Assembly (NCBI GenBank): GCA_003427395.1
Contig: BFEA01000314.1
Span: 511,552 to 575,551 of the forward strand
Reading direction: 5' to 3'
Source of the DNA: Chara braunii
Taxonomy: Eukaryota; Streptophyta; Charophyceae; Charales; Characeae
DNA: 64,000 bases
In this document: in pieces, positions 1 through 11,600 of the stretch
How positions within the stretch are numbered: the stretch's first letter is position 1
Layout: each line of letters begins with the position of its first letter
Position numbers and translations under genes: made by a program
The notes under the pieces: model-generated
Databases searched by the model: none
Seen by the model: only the letters and a program-made list of their open reading frames with translations
Told to the model about the DNA's origin: nothing

Positions 1-2240
1 AATAACTGCTCCTGAAGTTTGAAGGATGCCTATGCCTACGTTACACGACTCCATGAACTAAACGTAATAAAGGTTGGCCTCAGCATGGAGACTGAGTGGC
101 GTGGTGAAGAGCCAGGGTCGACGCGTGAGCTGGTTGATGCGGCATGTTGTTTGGATAAGCTGGACTCTGTCAATGACGATTCAACAAAAGGGTTGGGAAT
201 GAATTGAGAGAGAGATTGAGAGAGAGAGAGAGAGAGAGGAGAAGGATGGGATCTTTGAGTAGTTCAGATTCATGAAGAATGTGGGCGTGTTGTGAGGAGG
301 CGACAAGGAGGGGAGGAAATGAGAGTCACCAACCGCATGGCGTAGGGGGAGGCGAAGCAAGGTGGATTGTGAGGAGGGACTGGGGCAAACGATAGGGCGA
401 GAACGAGATTAACTCGGTGAGCGAGGAGCGGGCACTTGGAAAGGAGCAGGAAGAGGCTGGAGGGTGAAGAGGAGCAAGTTGGACGTGAGATCGAACGAGC
501 CGAGAGGCGAGGAGCAACGTGGTGGACACACATGCAGCCAAGTGGAGGCCCGGAGATGTAAGATGCCGGGTGAGGAGGACAAGGCAGAAGCATACGGACG
601 TGTAGCATGGAGGCAAGGTCATGAGGAAAGCCTTAGGGCAAGGGTTGGCAAGGTGCAGGTCAAGGGAAACCGCGCTCAACGAGGTCGCGTGGAGTAGAGT
701 AATTGGACGAATGCTAGGAACAAGACAACAAGGGCACTGGAGAAGAGAACTTCGCGATTGACGAGAGTGGAGTCAGCTGGAAGGCAGCGTAGGATCACTG
801 CCGTGAGAGGGGAAAGTGAGCTTGAGTAAGAAAATAGCAGGTAGAGCTTAGGTCTCGATGGGTGAAGGGAACAGGCAAGGTAGGAAGGACTAGAGTTGCT
901 GGGAGGGGATAAGTGAACGGGAGAGGATGGAAATGATCGGGAGTCAGAGGAGCGGGCGCAAATGAAACCTGCAGAGGATGGAGCAGTTGGATATGGAGTC
1001 GGGAAAAACAGCGAGTGGTGGGGCGCCCGAGGGAGGGGAGGGAGTGCTGATGCTGACGGTGTAAAGGCATCAGTTGAGAGAGCGGGAAACGTAAGGGGGG
1101 TTAGGGGATGGTAGGAGGGAGTGGTGAGGTGGTGGGTTGTCAGGGAGTAGGGGGGAGGCAGAGCATAAGGCCGCGAGCGGGTTTGCAAGAGAAGCGGAGC
1201 AGAGTTGGAAAGCGATACAAGGGCATTTGGAGTCGTGAGCAGTGGGTCTAAAAGCAGGTTGAAAGAAGCAACAGCAGCTGGATGGATGTTCAGAAACTGG
1301 TCGATTTCAAGTTTGCGTTCGAGTACTTTTTCACTCGATAGAAGAGGAAAGGCACTGAGTTGTAGGGGTTTTTGATCGAGATGGGAGCGAAAGGGCAGAG
1401 GTGTGGGGATATAGAAGGAATTGAGCAGAAGAAGGGGATTGGGGAGAAAAAGAAGTGGGGAGAGCGGCGCTCGGAGGTAGGAAGTGGGTGAGAGAAAAGT
1501 GGAAGGGAGACTAAGCGAGCGAGGGAGAGAAGAGCAAGGAGGCAGAAGTGGTAAAAGGACTGGTGTTATTGGACGGTGGGAGAGGGAGACGCTTAAAAAC
1601 AGAGAGGAGGGGCACGCAGGACCGAAAAGGGAAGAGGGGGTCTTGAGAGGGGTGAATGTGATAAGGTCGGGCGGGATTGGCGAACGTGGAGGGAAAAGGG
1701 AACGGTAGTTATACCGAGAGGCAACGAGAGTGTGGGGAATGACAAGGATGGAGAGCATAGAGGTCGGAGGAGGTAACACAGCAAGAGGCTCAGGAGAGCA
1801 GGGAGGTGGTTGGGCAGGCGAAAAGCTAATACCATGGATCCATGCGTAAAGGTGACAGAATGGGGATCAAGGAGATGAATGACAGAGGAGTTTCGGGGAT
1901 ATAACGATAGGAAGGGAATCGGCGGCGTCATTGTCGCTACCGGTAGCGACCAGAGGGTGGTGTAGAGAGGGGTGTTAGGAGACGAGAGCTGTGTGGTTTG
2001 GGGGCCACGTGAACGATATTCTGAATGGATTAGGCCTGGTGATGCTAGGCTTTGGAAGGGTAGAAAATGGAATTGAGCGGTGGTGTGTGTGATAGTGATT
2101 GTTTATGGGTGTGGAGTCACTAACGGCAACGGAATTCGAGGCAGGGTCCAAGCGGAGTAAGTACGGCGGCAGCGCTTTGCACTCGGATGGCAGCACGTTT
2201 GGAAGTATTGCTCTTGAAGTAAAATGAAATGAATAATATC
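1..2240. other. No recognisable gene; purine-skewed region
   Basis: The plus strand from about 200 to 1800 is strongly G/A-rich, with a GA microsatellite at about 205-245. Because C and T are scarce, the opposite strand stays open for long distances, giving a 367-codon frame at 676-1779 on the minus strand. That product is dominated by Ser, Pro and Leu with no domain I recognise, so composition explains it better than selection. A 62-codon plus-strand frame at 19-207 is not low-complexity and could be the end of an upstream exon, but I recognise nothing in it. Confidence 0.5.
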
Positions 2241-2286
2241 GATTGCCTGAGAGACGAATGAAGTGGCGTCGGATTCTGCGACATTC

Positions 2287-2722
2287 AAATCGATCTCACC
2301 TCCTTCCCCCGAACACAACGCACCCTCATCGTGAATGTATACGGAAATTTCCGGCTCGATGCAGTCGTGATGAGGGAGCGTTGTATTGGGGGAAAGATTG
2401 CGAATCGATCTCACCTCCTTCCCCCGAACACAACGCGCCCTCATCATGAATGTATACGGAACTTTCCGACTCGATGCAGTCGTGACGAGGGTGCGTTGTA
2501 TTCGGGGAAAGATTGTACGGTTNNNNNNNNNNNNNNNNNNNNNNNNNNNNNNNNNNNNNNNNNNNNNNNNNNNNNNNNNNNNNNNNNNNNNNNNNNNNNN
2601 NNNNNNNNNNNNNNNNNNNNNNNNNNNNNNNNNNNNNNNNNNNNNNNNNNNNNNNNNNNNNNNNNNNNNNNNATTCGGGGAAAGATTGTACGGTTGTATT
2701 CGGGGAAAGATTGTACGGCAGT
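2287..2722. repeat. Palindromic 115-bp repeat followed by 25-bp tandem repeat, spanning an assembly gap
   Basis: A unit starting at 2289 recurs at 2404 (period 115 bp). Each unit is itself an imperfect inverted repeat: an arm reading CTTCCCCCGAACACAACGC is answered about 50 bases later by its near reverse complement ending in GGGGGAAAG. From 2499 a 25-bp motif containing ATTCGGGGAAAGATTGTACGG repeats head to tail. It runs into the N block and resumes after it with at least two more copies, so the gap is probably more of the same minisatellite. Confidence 0.8.
2523..2672. other. Assembly gap (150 N)
   Basis: A run of 150 N flanked on both sides by the same 25-bp tandem motif. The true length is unknown and is probably set by a collapsed repeat. 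Confidence 0.98.
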
Positions 2723-5124
2723 CTCCGACCTCATGATGTGTATGTACGGACTAGTATATGGGAGCACATCCTGACTGCGTGCGGACGCATGCGAGATCAC
2801 ATCTCAGTACGTATGATGTATATCTTAGGTTAATGGGGGAGTACGTTAGGCTAAGTTATGGCAGATCGTGACCAGCCGATGTTGTGCGGCTCGGTATGTC
2901 GAAATCGACCAATTGAACTGTTTCCGTCGTCGGATACGTACGTTGGTTCTTGTGCCTTCGCTTCATTCGGATTCTCCTCTCAGCGATGTGCGAGGCCGTA
3001 AGCGGGGGTCAATCAATGTAAAGTCCATTTACGCGAAAATGAACGGCATCTCGGAACGGATGCGTTGGCGGGGAAACAGTGAGGCGCCCCGCCTTGTTTC
3101 TTTTGGGCCGTTGTCTATCGCGTATGCGTTTTATTGGGGGCGGGAAACATGCAAAACTTGCTCCGTGTTATCATAGCCAAGTACCTTCACTCAAGTTGGG
3201 AGTTTGTCGAATGGTTGATATGGTAGAGCGGTGGATGATTGCTTTTTTGGACTCGTTTACCCAGATGCCTTCCCGCGATCTTGGTACGGTGGATGGAGCA
3301 GATCTACAGGCTAAAAATGCAAGGGTACGGTCCTTGCGGCGGTTGGGGGACGTGGAGGATGTGTTGGTTGTAGGGGGTGTGCAAGTCGAGTCCTATCTGA
3401 TGATGACACATGTTGTGAAAGTAGTGAGCATCAGGCTCAATGTAGGGTTACAGTCCTTGTGGCCGTTGGGGAGCGCGAAGGATGAGGGTTGTAGGTGTGC
3501 ATGTCGTATTTGATGATGGGAGGGTGACGTGGCTGCGTATGAATGAGATGATGACGCGTGGTCACAAGCTGTGAGCGTCATGCATTGAACTCTCGATGTT
3601 AGTGATAGCGTATGTACGTAATATGATTGCCTATCAAGGTGTTGACTGATGGAATTTGTGAATGATGGATACTGTCCTCCCTTTCCTTGTATGGAAATCT
3701 CGGTTTTCCGCATCCGTTTGCTCGTAGCAGGCTTGGGGAACTTCATTATCGTTCTCAGTGCCTTTTCCGATTCTGATCCCGAGCTGTTTGCTTTCTGAAC
3801 TTGCAGAGAAAATGATGTGTCGTGACTTGGAAGCAATTTTTGTGAAAATGGAAGAACCGTGCAGATGATGACAAGAAAAAACGTCGTTTTTTGCACCCAT
3901 GCGCGAAGCCTGAATGTTTCTTTCGCGCGTATTATGGTTTGCAAAGGAAGTGTCGTGAATCGTCGTGAATCTTGGACGTCACGCGTTGGCCTGTCGTTGT
4001 TGTGACTGATAGTTTATATGGGAATGTGTTCACACTTCCGTCGATGTATGAGGAGAATCACTCTGGAATGAAATCGTGTTTGTTTCTGACTCCAGGCTCG
4101 CATGTGGTACTGTGTTGGACAACCAACCTAGGGAGTAACGGTCCACATGTGCAGTCTTTTTCGGCCGTTAGAGTCATCGGTCTACCTGTTAATCTCGTCT
4201 TGAAATGCTGTCGTCTTTTACAAATGTATTGGTTCGAGTAATGCTGGGTTCAATCATTTGCTAACGATGTGAATGTGTCTACCAGGCTGCTGATTTGAAA
4301 AGGAGGCCTCACGTTGTGTCATTGCTGCAAACGTCATGTGCATCCATTGAAATCGGGTTTTGGTATTGTAGTGGGTGCCACGGAGTTTTCAGGGTGTTTT
4401 GCTTGACAGTCCGTTTGGCGTACTCGCCCATTAACTACGTGCATGTTGTCGTAGCTGCCGCGTGATGGCTTACCATTGTCCATGGGTTGAAAATTATTGC
4501 TACGGAATGCTGTCATAGTCCACACTATCGGTACAACAATGCCTACAACCTTTCCTGCTTTCGGGACCTAATTCGCTGGACACGATATGTTTTGCGAGAG
4601 ATCTGTGGAACATTAGTGGGGAACGGCGAGAGCCTGAAAACGGAGGTTATACTCTGGCTTTGTCTTGCCTATGTCCTCGTTGGGGTCATCTTCTATCTGC
4701 TGCCTTCGGTTGCACGCACGTCTCTTTTTTTCTTTTATTTTTTTTGCACGCACGTCTCTTAGAGGATACACTTCGGTCAATTAAGTGTGCCGTCGTTTCC
4801 TCCAATTTGTATTTGTATGGTACTCGCAAAGTAACAACGCAACAGTGAATCTGTGAGGAGCCCATTGAAATATGTGCGCAATGCAATCCGTGGGAGTCTG
4901 TAAATTTGTATGGTCTATGATTCGATGTTTGCGCACGCACACAGACAGACACACACACACACACAGAGGGAGAGAGAGGGAGAGAGAGAGAGATGCAGCG
5001 TGATTTGAAGAGTGGTTGAGGGGATACGTTTCCAGCTAGGGTGTAGTTCCTTTCTTGATTAATTGGGCTAAGTACTGGATGTCATTGTTGTGTGGCTGCG
5101 TGATTTTTTTCGTCATTTTTGCAG
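2723..5124. other. Unassigned region upstream of the first visible eIF3a exon
   Basis: No open frame here resembles a known protein. The first coding exon of eIF3a, about 14 codons beginning with the initiator ATG, should lie here, in the gap at 2523-2672, or further upstream. I looked for the conserved plant eIF3a amino terminus and did not find it. A CA/GA microsatellite lies at about 4930-4992. A polypyrimidine stretch just before 5125 forms a normal splice acceptor. Confidence 0.5.
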
Positions 5125-5600
5125 AGTTAATGAATGTAGGGCAAAAGCAAGCAGCCCTACAGGCCCTCCACGACCTCATCACTTCCAAGAGGTATCGAGC
5201 ATGGCAGAAGACGCTGGAAAGGATTATGTTCAAATATGTGGAGCTTTGCGTCGATATGCGGAAGGGGAGGTTCGCAAAAGATGGACTTATCCAGTTCAGG
5301 ATTGTTTGCCAGCAAGTGAACGTGTCGTCCCTTGAGGAAGTCATCAAGTATTTTCTGAAGCTGGCAAACGAGCGAGCAGAGCAGGCGCAAGCGGCGGCTG
5401 CAGAAGTCACCCTCGACGTGGACGATCTCGATGCCGTCAAACGACCAGAAGATTTGATGGTCAGCTACGTCAGTGGAGAGAAGGGGAAAGAACGTGCAGA
5501 CAGAGAGATGGTCACTCCATGGTTCAAGTTCCTGTGGGAAACGTATCGGACGGTTTTGGAGATTCTGCGGAACAACTCGAAGCTGGAATCCCTCTATGCG
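5125..5600 (+). CDS. EIF3A: eIF3a exon 2 (first visible exon)
   Basis: The acceptor is TTTTTGCAG ending at 5124; the exon opens with two bases of a split Glu codon. It encodes the highly conserved N-terminal helical region, including [40 protein letters not shown] and [20 protein letters not shown]. The donor is GTGTGT at 5601. The open frame runs on to 5996 through an ATA/TAA microsatellite, but that extension is intronic because homology stops at the donor. Confidence 0.95.
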
Positions 5601-5631
5601 GTGTGTCACTCAGCTCTTTCCCCGTCACACA

Positions 5632-5670
<39 letters not shown>

Positions 5671-8600
5671 GTAATAATAATAATTCTCTTTGCGTTTTCT
5701 CTTGTCCACGTTTTTTTTCCGAATTTTTACCTTTTTCTGTCTCGTCTTCTCTGTGCGCATCCGCGTACTGTGCTTTCTCTTCCCTGCAGAAGTGCCTCCC
5801 CGTGTGCCTTTCTCTTGCCTGCGGAATTGCCTATCGTCTTCACCCAAAGTATCCTGTTCGCGTGCGAATGGACCGTGCGTTCCATTCAGGTGAAGAGGGT
5901 GGGATGTTCGTCTTTTCGATTGCTGTTGGCTTGCTTAACTCTGCATCATCTGGCTCCACGTCGGTTCTCTGGATGGGGGTTATGAGGAACAGATAGTGAT
6001 GGATAGTAAATGTCGGTTATTGCCGGCTTTAAGCGGAATGAATGTCAATGTTGTTGCCCTCGACTGAGCTATCAATTAACGATGGACGGCTGTCTTGTCC
6101 ATGCAAACAATGACGAGGCTTGTTAAAGATGTTTTTCCCCCTTTCTCTAAGCTTCCTCGGCTTGTCGCACCTATAGAAGGGGAAAAGACAAAGCTTTTCG
6201 AAAGCAAACGAAAAGGAAGTGGGAAAAAAACGAGGCGCATGCCGGTGATAAGCAGGACAATGAGGTCGATGAGGACGAGGTGGAGGAATTGGGTCAGGGG
6301 AAGTTTCTGCAGTACTATTCACAAAGGAGAAGGGGGGGGGTGCAAGGGAGAAGGTTATGGCAGAGAAGGTAGATGGGAGGAGGAGGAGGAGGAGATGAGG
6401 TAGGAGGAGAGAGACGAGAAGGGGGGATGGGCGAGGCCCCCTCTCTGGACCTCGTTTTCTTATCCGTATGATATAAAGGATGACCAGGGAAGTTTCTCCT
6501 TAGGATTTAGCACGGCAAGTGTAGGAAGAGAAAGGACGGAAGACAATCAGGAAGAGTGGCGGCTCATACAGAGTGCGAGGAACAAGGTGGAAGATGAATT
6601 TCGAGCTGGAGGAGTGTGCTCTGGAACCGCAGAGGGAGGTGGATTAGGGGGGGTGAGATTCTAGCAGAGTGTCGAGACGGAGTACAAGTGGGGTCGCCAA
6701 AGGTGGGTATGTGGGATGAACGGATTGGTCTGTTTTGTATGTTGTCATTGTTCAAAGACGAAAGAGGATGGAGGAGAGGAGGCACGACGGGGTGAGAGAG
6801 AGAACGGCCAGTGTGGCAGTGTGCCTCCTCCCTTCCCCCCTTCGCGGTTCTTTTTCATTGTCGTCAACTTTGGTGAACCAAATAATCTAGGGTGGTAATG
6901 CCGGATTTGGATGGCCTGCGGGTTTAGCGTACTCTGGCTCCTAGTCTTTCCTCTCTGAACAGTTCTTTAAGAAAGAATTATGGCTTCTTTGTTCAATGGC
7001 GTGTGTTTGCAATGTCTAGGTGATTGTTCTTTTTGTTTTTGGCTTCTGATTAATGGTGTTAATTGCGATTGGTTGCTGTCGCAATGGTGAATTGCCCAGC
7101 CGTTAATCCGATGAATTCGGTGTGGTGTGTTACCTGCAGATGACAGCGCACAAGGCTTTCCAGTTCTGCCTGCATTACAAGCGGACAACGGAATTCCGAA
7201 GGCTGTGCGAAATTTTGCGAAATCATCTGATGAATCTGAACAAGTATCGGGACCAGAGAGATAGGCCAGATCTTTCTCTTCCAGAGAGCCAACAGCTTTA
7301 CATGGAGACCAGATTTGAGCAGCTCAAGGTCGCTACGGAATTGGAGCTCTGGCAGGTAATCATGACGTGTGTGATGTTTGCACTGGGAGGATTTCCTCCA
7401 TCGTGTGGCGTACACGTTTTCTTCTTTGAGTGAGGTTCGGTTAACTCGGGTACGAAAGGAAGTCGTTTTGATCTGCGGCTAGGTCCCACCAGCAGCGTTG
7501 AGTTTCCTCAACGCCTGAATCTGGACGCGTTCGTAGAGATGTGCGGTTGAGGAGAACTCAACGCGATTTCTGCACATATCCACAGACACGACCAGATTCA
7601 GGCGTTGAGGAAACTCAACGGTGCTGGTGGGACCTGGCCCCTGGACGCAGTCTGTTCTGGGCGTGAATGTGAGTAATATCACCGTTTGAAATTTGAATGT
7701 TTTCATACGAGAACGGACACTTCCTAAAATAGGGGTGTGGGGGCAGTATGGTCGATTCATCCCTGATGCTTCGCTGGGTGTTCACACCCCCCCCCCCCCC
7801 CCCAAAAAAAAAAAAAAAAAGGAAAAAAGGGAAAAAAAAAACACTAAACATGGATGTTCAATCTGGGGCGCGTCAGTACGGTTATTACATATCACCGATG
7901 AACATAGACACCAAATACACATGCCTCATCTGTTCTGGTGGCGTTAGTCCGGTTTCTGTGATGGGTGTGTCTCCACCCCCCAAAACCCTTCGAAATTTGT
8001 CCCGAGAGTTTGTCGTAATTTCGTAGTCAATGGTCTTTTTGGGAACGGGATGGAAAGACACCTTACTGTTGCAGTATGTTTATTGCATGTGACGACGTCA
8101 TTTGGTTTCAATTAGGTCGATCATTTCTGCTGTTTGGTGTCTTGCTCTCTCTCGTTAACGATCGACGTGTTTCCTGTCTGGTGGACTTCTTTTTCTATGT
8201 CCCTTACTGCCGGTTGCAGGAAGCGTTCAGGTCTGTGGAGGACATTCATGGACTGATGACTTTGTTCAAGAAGGCTCCAAAACCCCAGATGATGGCGACA
8301 TATTATGCGAAGTTGGCAAAGATTTTCTGGGTCTCTGAGAACCACCTTTACCACGCCTACGCGTGGTACAAGCTGTACAGTCTGCAGAAGAACTACAACA
8401 AGAACCTTCTTCCTCGGGATCTTCAACTGTATCCTTCCTTTGAACGAGTGTCCCCTGATTGGTTGAGATATGCTTGGAATTCAGACTTGAACGTGTGGTT
8501 GGATATGTTTGGTGCTGCCACTTTGTTTGTCGTATTCCTATCATAATGTGTGTTATCTTGTATCTGCCTCCTGTAATACGTCGGTGCTCGTAGAGTGCAG

Positions 8601-11600
8601 GCATGCAAATGCATCCGCCTCTGGGGCGTCCTCTGTGGCAATGGATGCCAAAGGAGCCTGAGCTGGCCACTCCGCCAGGGATCTAGGGGACATGTGATAT
8701 CTGTATCTAGCCGCCTTTTCCCTGAATGATGAACACTTTGGAATGGTGCAGGATTTTCTTGCAAATTGCCCCCTTACCGCATGCTGGTCGCAGCTGGCTT
8801 TCTCTTCCGTGGATGCTGCTGTCCGATGGTTATATCGTTGTTGCAGGCCTTCTGCTATGGAAGAAACTTTGTATCAGGATGCGAATTTGCTGTGGCCTAT
8901 TGAGTTCTGCAGCCTGTGTTAGTGCGTTTGCACAATTCACCACGGCAGTGTTCAATCTGCAATAGGACTGTGCAGTGACCTGAGTGCTTTTGCCTTCCCC
9001 TCGGTAAAAGTACCACCATCTTCCAGTGCTCGTGATCCCTATGTCCTGTGTCGTCACTAAACCCAAGATTTATGTTGTTCACTAGAATTCAACGATATGA
9101 TCATTATTGCTGTATCTAGACTCAAAGATGCCCCAAATACAACTATAATGTTCGTTCGACGAGTTGAGACCATTACTGGTCCCCCTAGGACATCGGGAAT
9201 TGATTGCCACGGGCATCACCGGGATGTTCCCCGAGCATAAGAGACTGGCATGGATGGGATTCTCACGGTGGTCGATCGTGCCATGTTTTTGCCTTGCGAC
9301 TGTACATTGTATTCAGGTGAAGATGGTAGTGTTACCCTGTGAGTCCTGGCGTTTTTGCCATGTTGAATGCCTTGCTGGCTTATTGCCCTTGACAAAAGAA
9401 CAGAATTGCATCGTCTGTGCTGCTTGCAACACTCTCGGTTGCACCATATGATCGGAAGCATGGCGCCCATCACTTTGAACTGGAGATGGAGAAGGAGCGA
9501 AATGTGAGGATGGCTAACTTGCTGGGATTCAGCTTGGACCCGAAGAGGGATGCACGGGAGGTGGTAAGTATCCGTCTGTGGGGGTTGGTTGTGTTGGGTG
9601 AGGGAAAGGGAAGAGGAGGATGTTCGTGCCGAATGGCTTAAGAGAGCAATGGATCAGAGGTTGGGAAGTATTGGGTGAAGAAAGGAGCATACTTGTGTCA
9701 AATGCTTTATAAAACACCAGCACCTCCGAGAGGTGCTCATATACAAGCTGGCTGCGGGGTGGATGTACCGGCCTGCCTGTGCCAGGTTAAATTCATTCGT
9801 GAGGAACAGTTGCGCTACAGTACGTGTAGCTGGGAGAGGTACTGGGGGTCTACGAGGGCAGTAACGTGGTGAATGCAAGCATGACCAAACTCAAAACTGA
9901 AAGCTGTATGCTGTTTTGAACTATGGTCTTTCCCTGAATTGAGCGTCCCCTCATAATGACTGCATCGGATCAGGAAGATGGCTTGTATACCTTCAGAATG
10001 AGGGTGCTATATGTGCAGGGGAAGATGGTAGTTCTTATCAGTGGCCGCATGTTAATTTGGTGTATGTAACATATTTTGTGGCTGATGCGTTGCGATTTGA
10101 TGAGCATAAGTGAATGGCTTGCTGATCAAAATGTTATGTAGGTTAGTGTTGGTTATCACTATTGTCTCTCTCGCCCGTGCATGTGGAGTGGACAACGTAG
10201 CAAGCCAGCCTTGCGAGAGGTCGTGAACAGAAGGAAAGACCCCTCCTGGTGGACCTCTGAGTCACTCTTGAACCACCAGTACCTACCGCATTCTTAGGCC
10301 CCATCTGACACGGATGAATACAGCCCCGCGCGGTAGGCCGATTCACCCGACGCGATGATGGCCTAAGAACGTGGAATTACTCTGGTTGTTTCAGGCTAAC
10401 GTGTTATCTGGTGGTGGTTGCGATTGTAGAAGCAGCTGATGTTTTCTGATTTGTATTTCAGTCTCGAAAGTATTGGGGATAATCTTCAAACAAGTTTTGG
10501 TAACAAGTTTTGCTTGGGTGGTGGTTGTGCTTGTGTTGGGTGTAATATGGTGTTCGTGATCGTGCTTGTGTTTGGTATATGGTGTTCGTAATGGTTTTCT
10601 TGTGCCAGCTCTCCAGGTCAGCTCTTCTTTCGGAGTTGGTAGGGAAAGGTGTGATGAGCTATGTTCCCCAGGATATCAAGGATGTTTACAACATCCTTGA
10701 AAACGAGTTCCATCCTCTCGATCTAACCACGAAGGTGCAGCCTCTGTTGGAGAAATTGTCCTCCTACAACGAAAAGCTGTCTGCTGCCTCTCCTGTGCCC
10801 GAGGTGCAACTGGATCAGTATGTTGAGCCAATTCAGAGGTTGACAACTCTCCGGCTTCTTCAGCAGGTAAATTTAGTTGGTTCTGCTTTGCTTGCTCTAG
10901 AGGTTCGTTTATGTTTTTTTTTAATGTTTTTTTAAGGGTTTGTTGTGGATCGTGTCAGCAGCTGAGCTTTCGTGTCCCAATCAAAGACATCATCGTGGTG
11001 AAGAAACGACTGTCTTCTTTGGTTTCTGGAAGTGTACTGTGGTTGGTTAATTATTACCCGGACGTGTTCAGCAGGTCCTCTCCTACGAGATCGTTAGCAC
11101 CCTGGGTGTCTTTCCAAGACAAGGACATCTGAGCTGAATGGGGCAGGATAAAGAAAATGGGCTCACGTAATGGGAACGGCATAGAAAGCTTTTTACTGCT
11201 TGCATAATTGAATCCAACGAGCATACTGGAAGTGTACTGTGGTTGGTTAATTACCCGGACGTGTTCAGCAGGTCCTCTCCTACGAGATCGGTAGCACCCT
11301 GGGTGTCTTTCCCAGACAACGACATCTGAGCTGAATGGGGCAGGATACATAAAATGGGCTCGCGTAATGGGAATGGCATAGAAAGCTTTTACTGCTTACG
11401 TAATTGAGTCCAACGAGCATAGAAAGCATACTGTTTACGTAATTGAATCCAACGAACATAGAAAGCATACTGCTTACGTAATTGAATCCAACCAGCATAT
11501 TGTGAAACCGTTGAACCTTTTTGGAATTTCTGGATTTTAAATGGGGCATAGTGTTCAAAGGAGCTTTTTGATGCCAGACCACACTGGACACTAATTGTCC

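Noticed and set aside
676-1779. 367-codon minus-strand open frame
   Set aside because: It lies in strongly purine-skewed DNA that removes stops on the opposite strand; the product is Ser/Pro/Leu-rich without any domain or splice context.
3895-3930. Ala-Lys-Pro-Glu-like codons as the missing first eIF3a exon
   Set aside because: Only four residues fit, there is no in-frame ATG with a correct-phase donor, and the following residues do not match.
5601-5996. Read-through extension of eIF3a exon 2
   Set aside because: The frame is open through a TAA/AAT repeat giving poly-Asn, but homology ends at 5600 and resumes exactly at exon 3.
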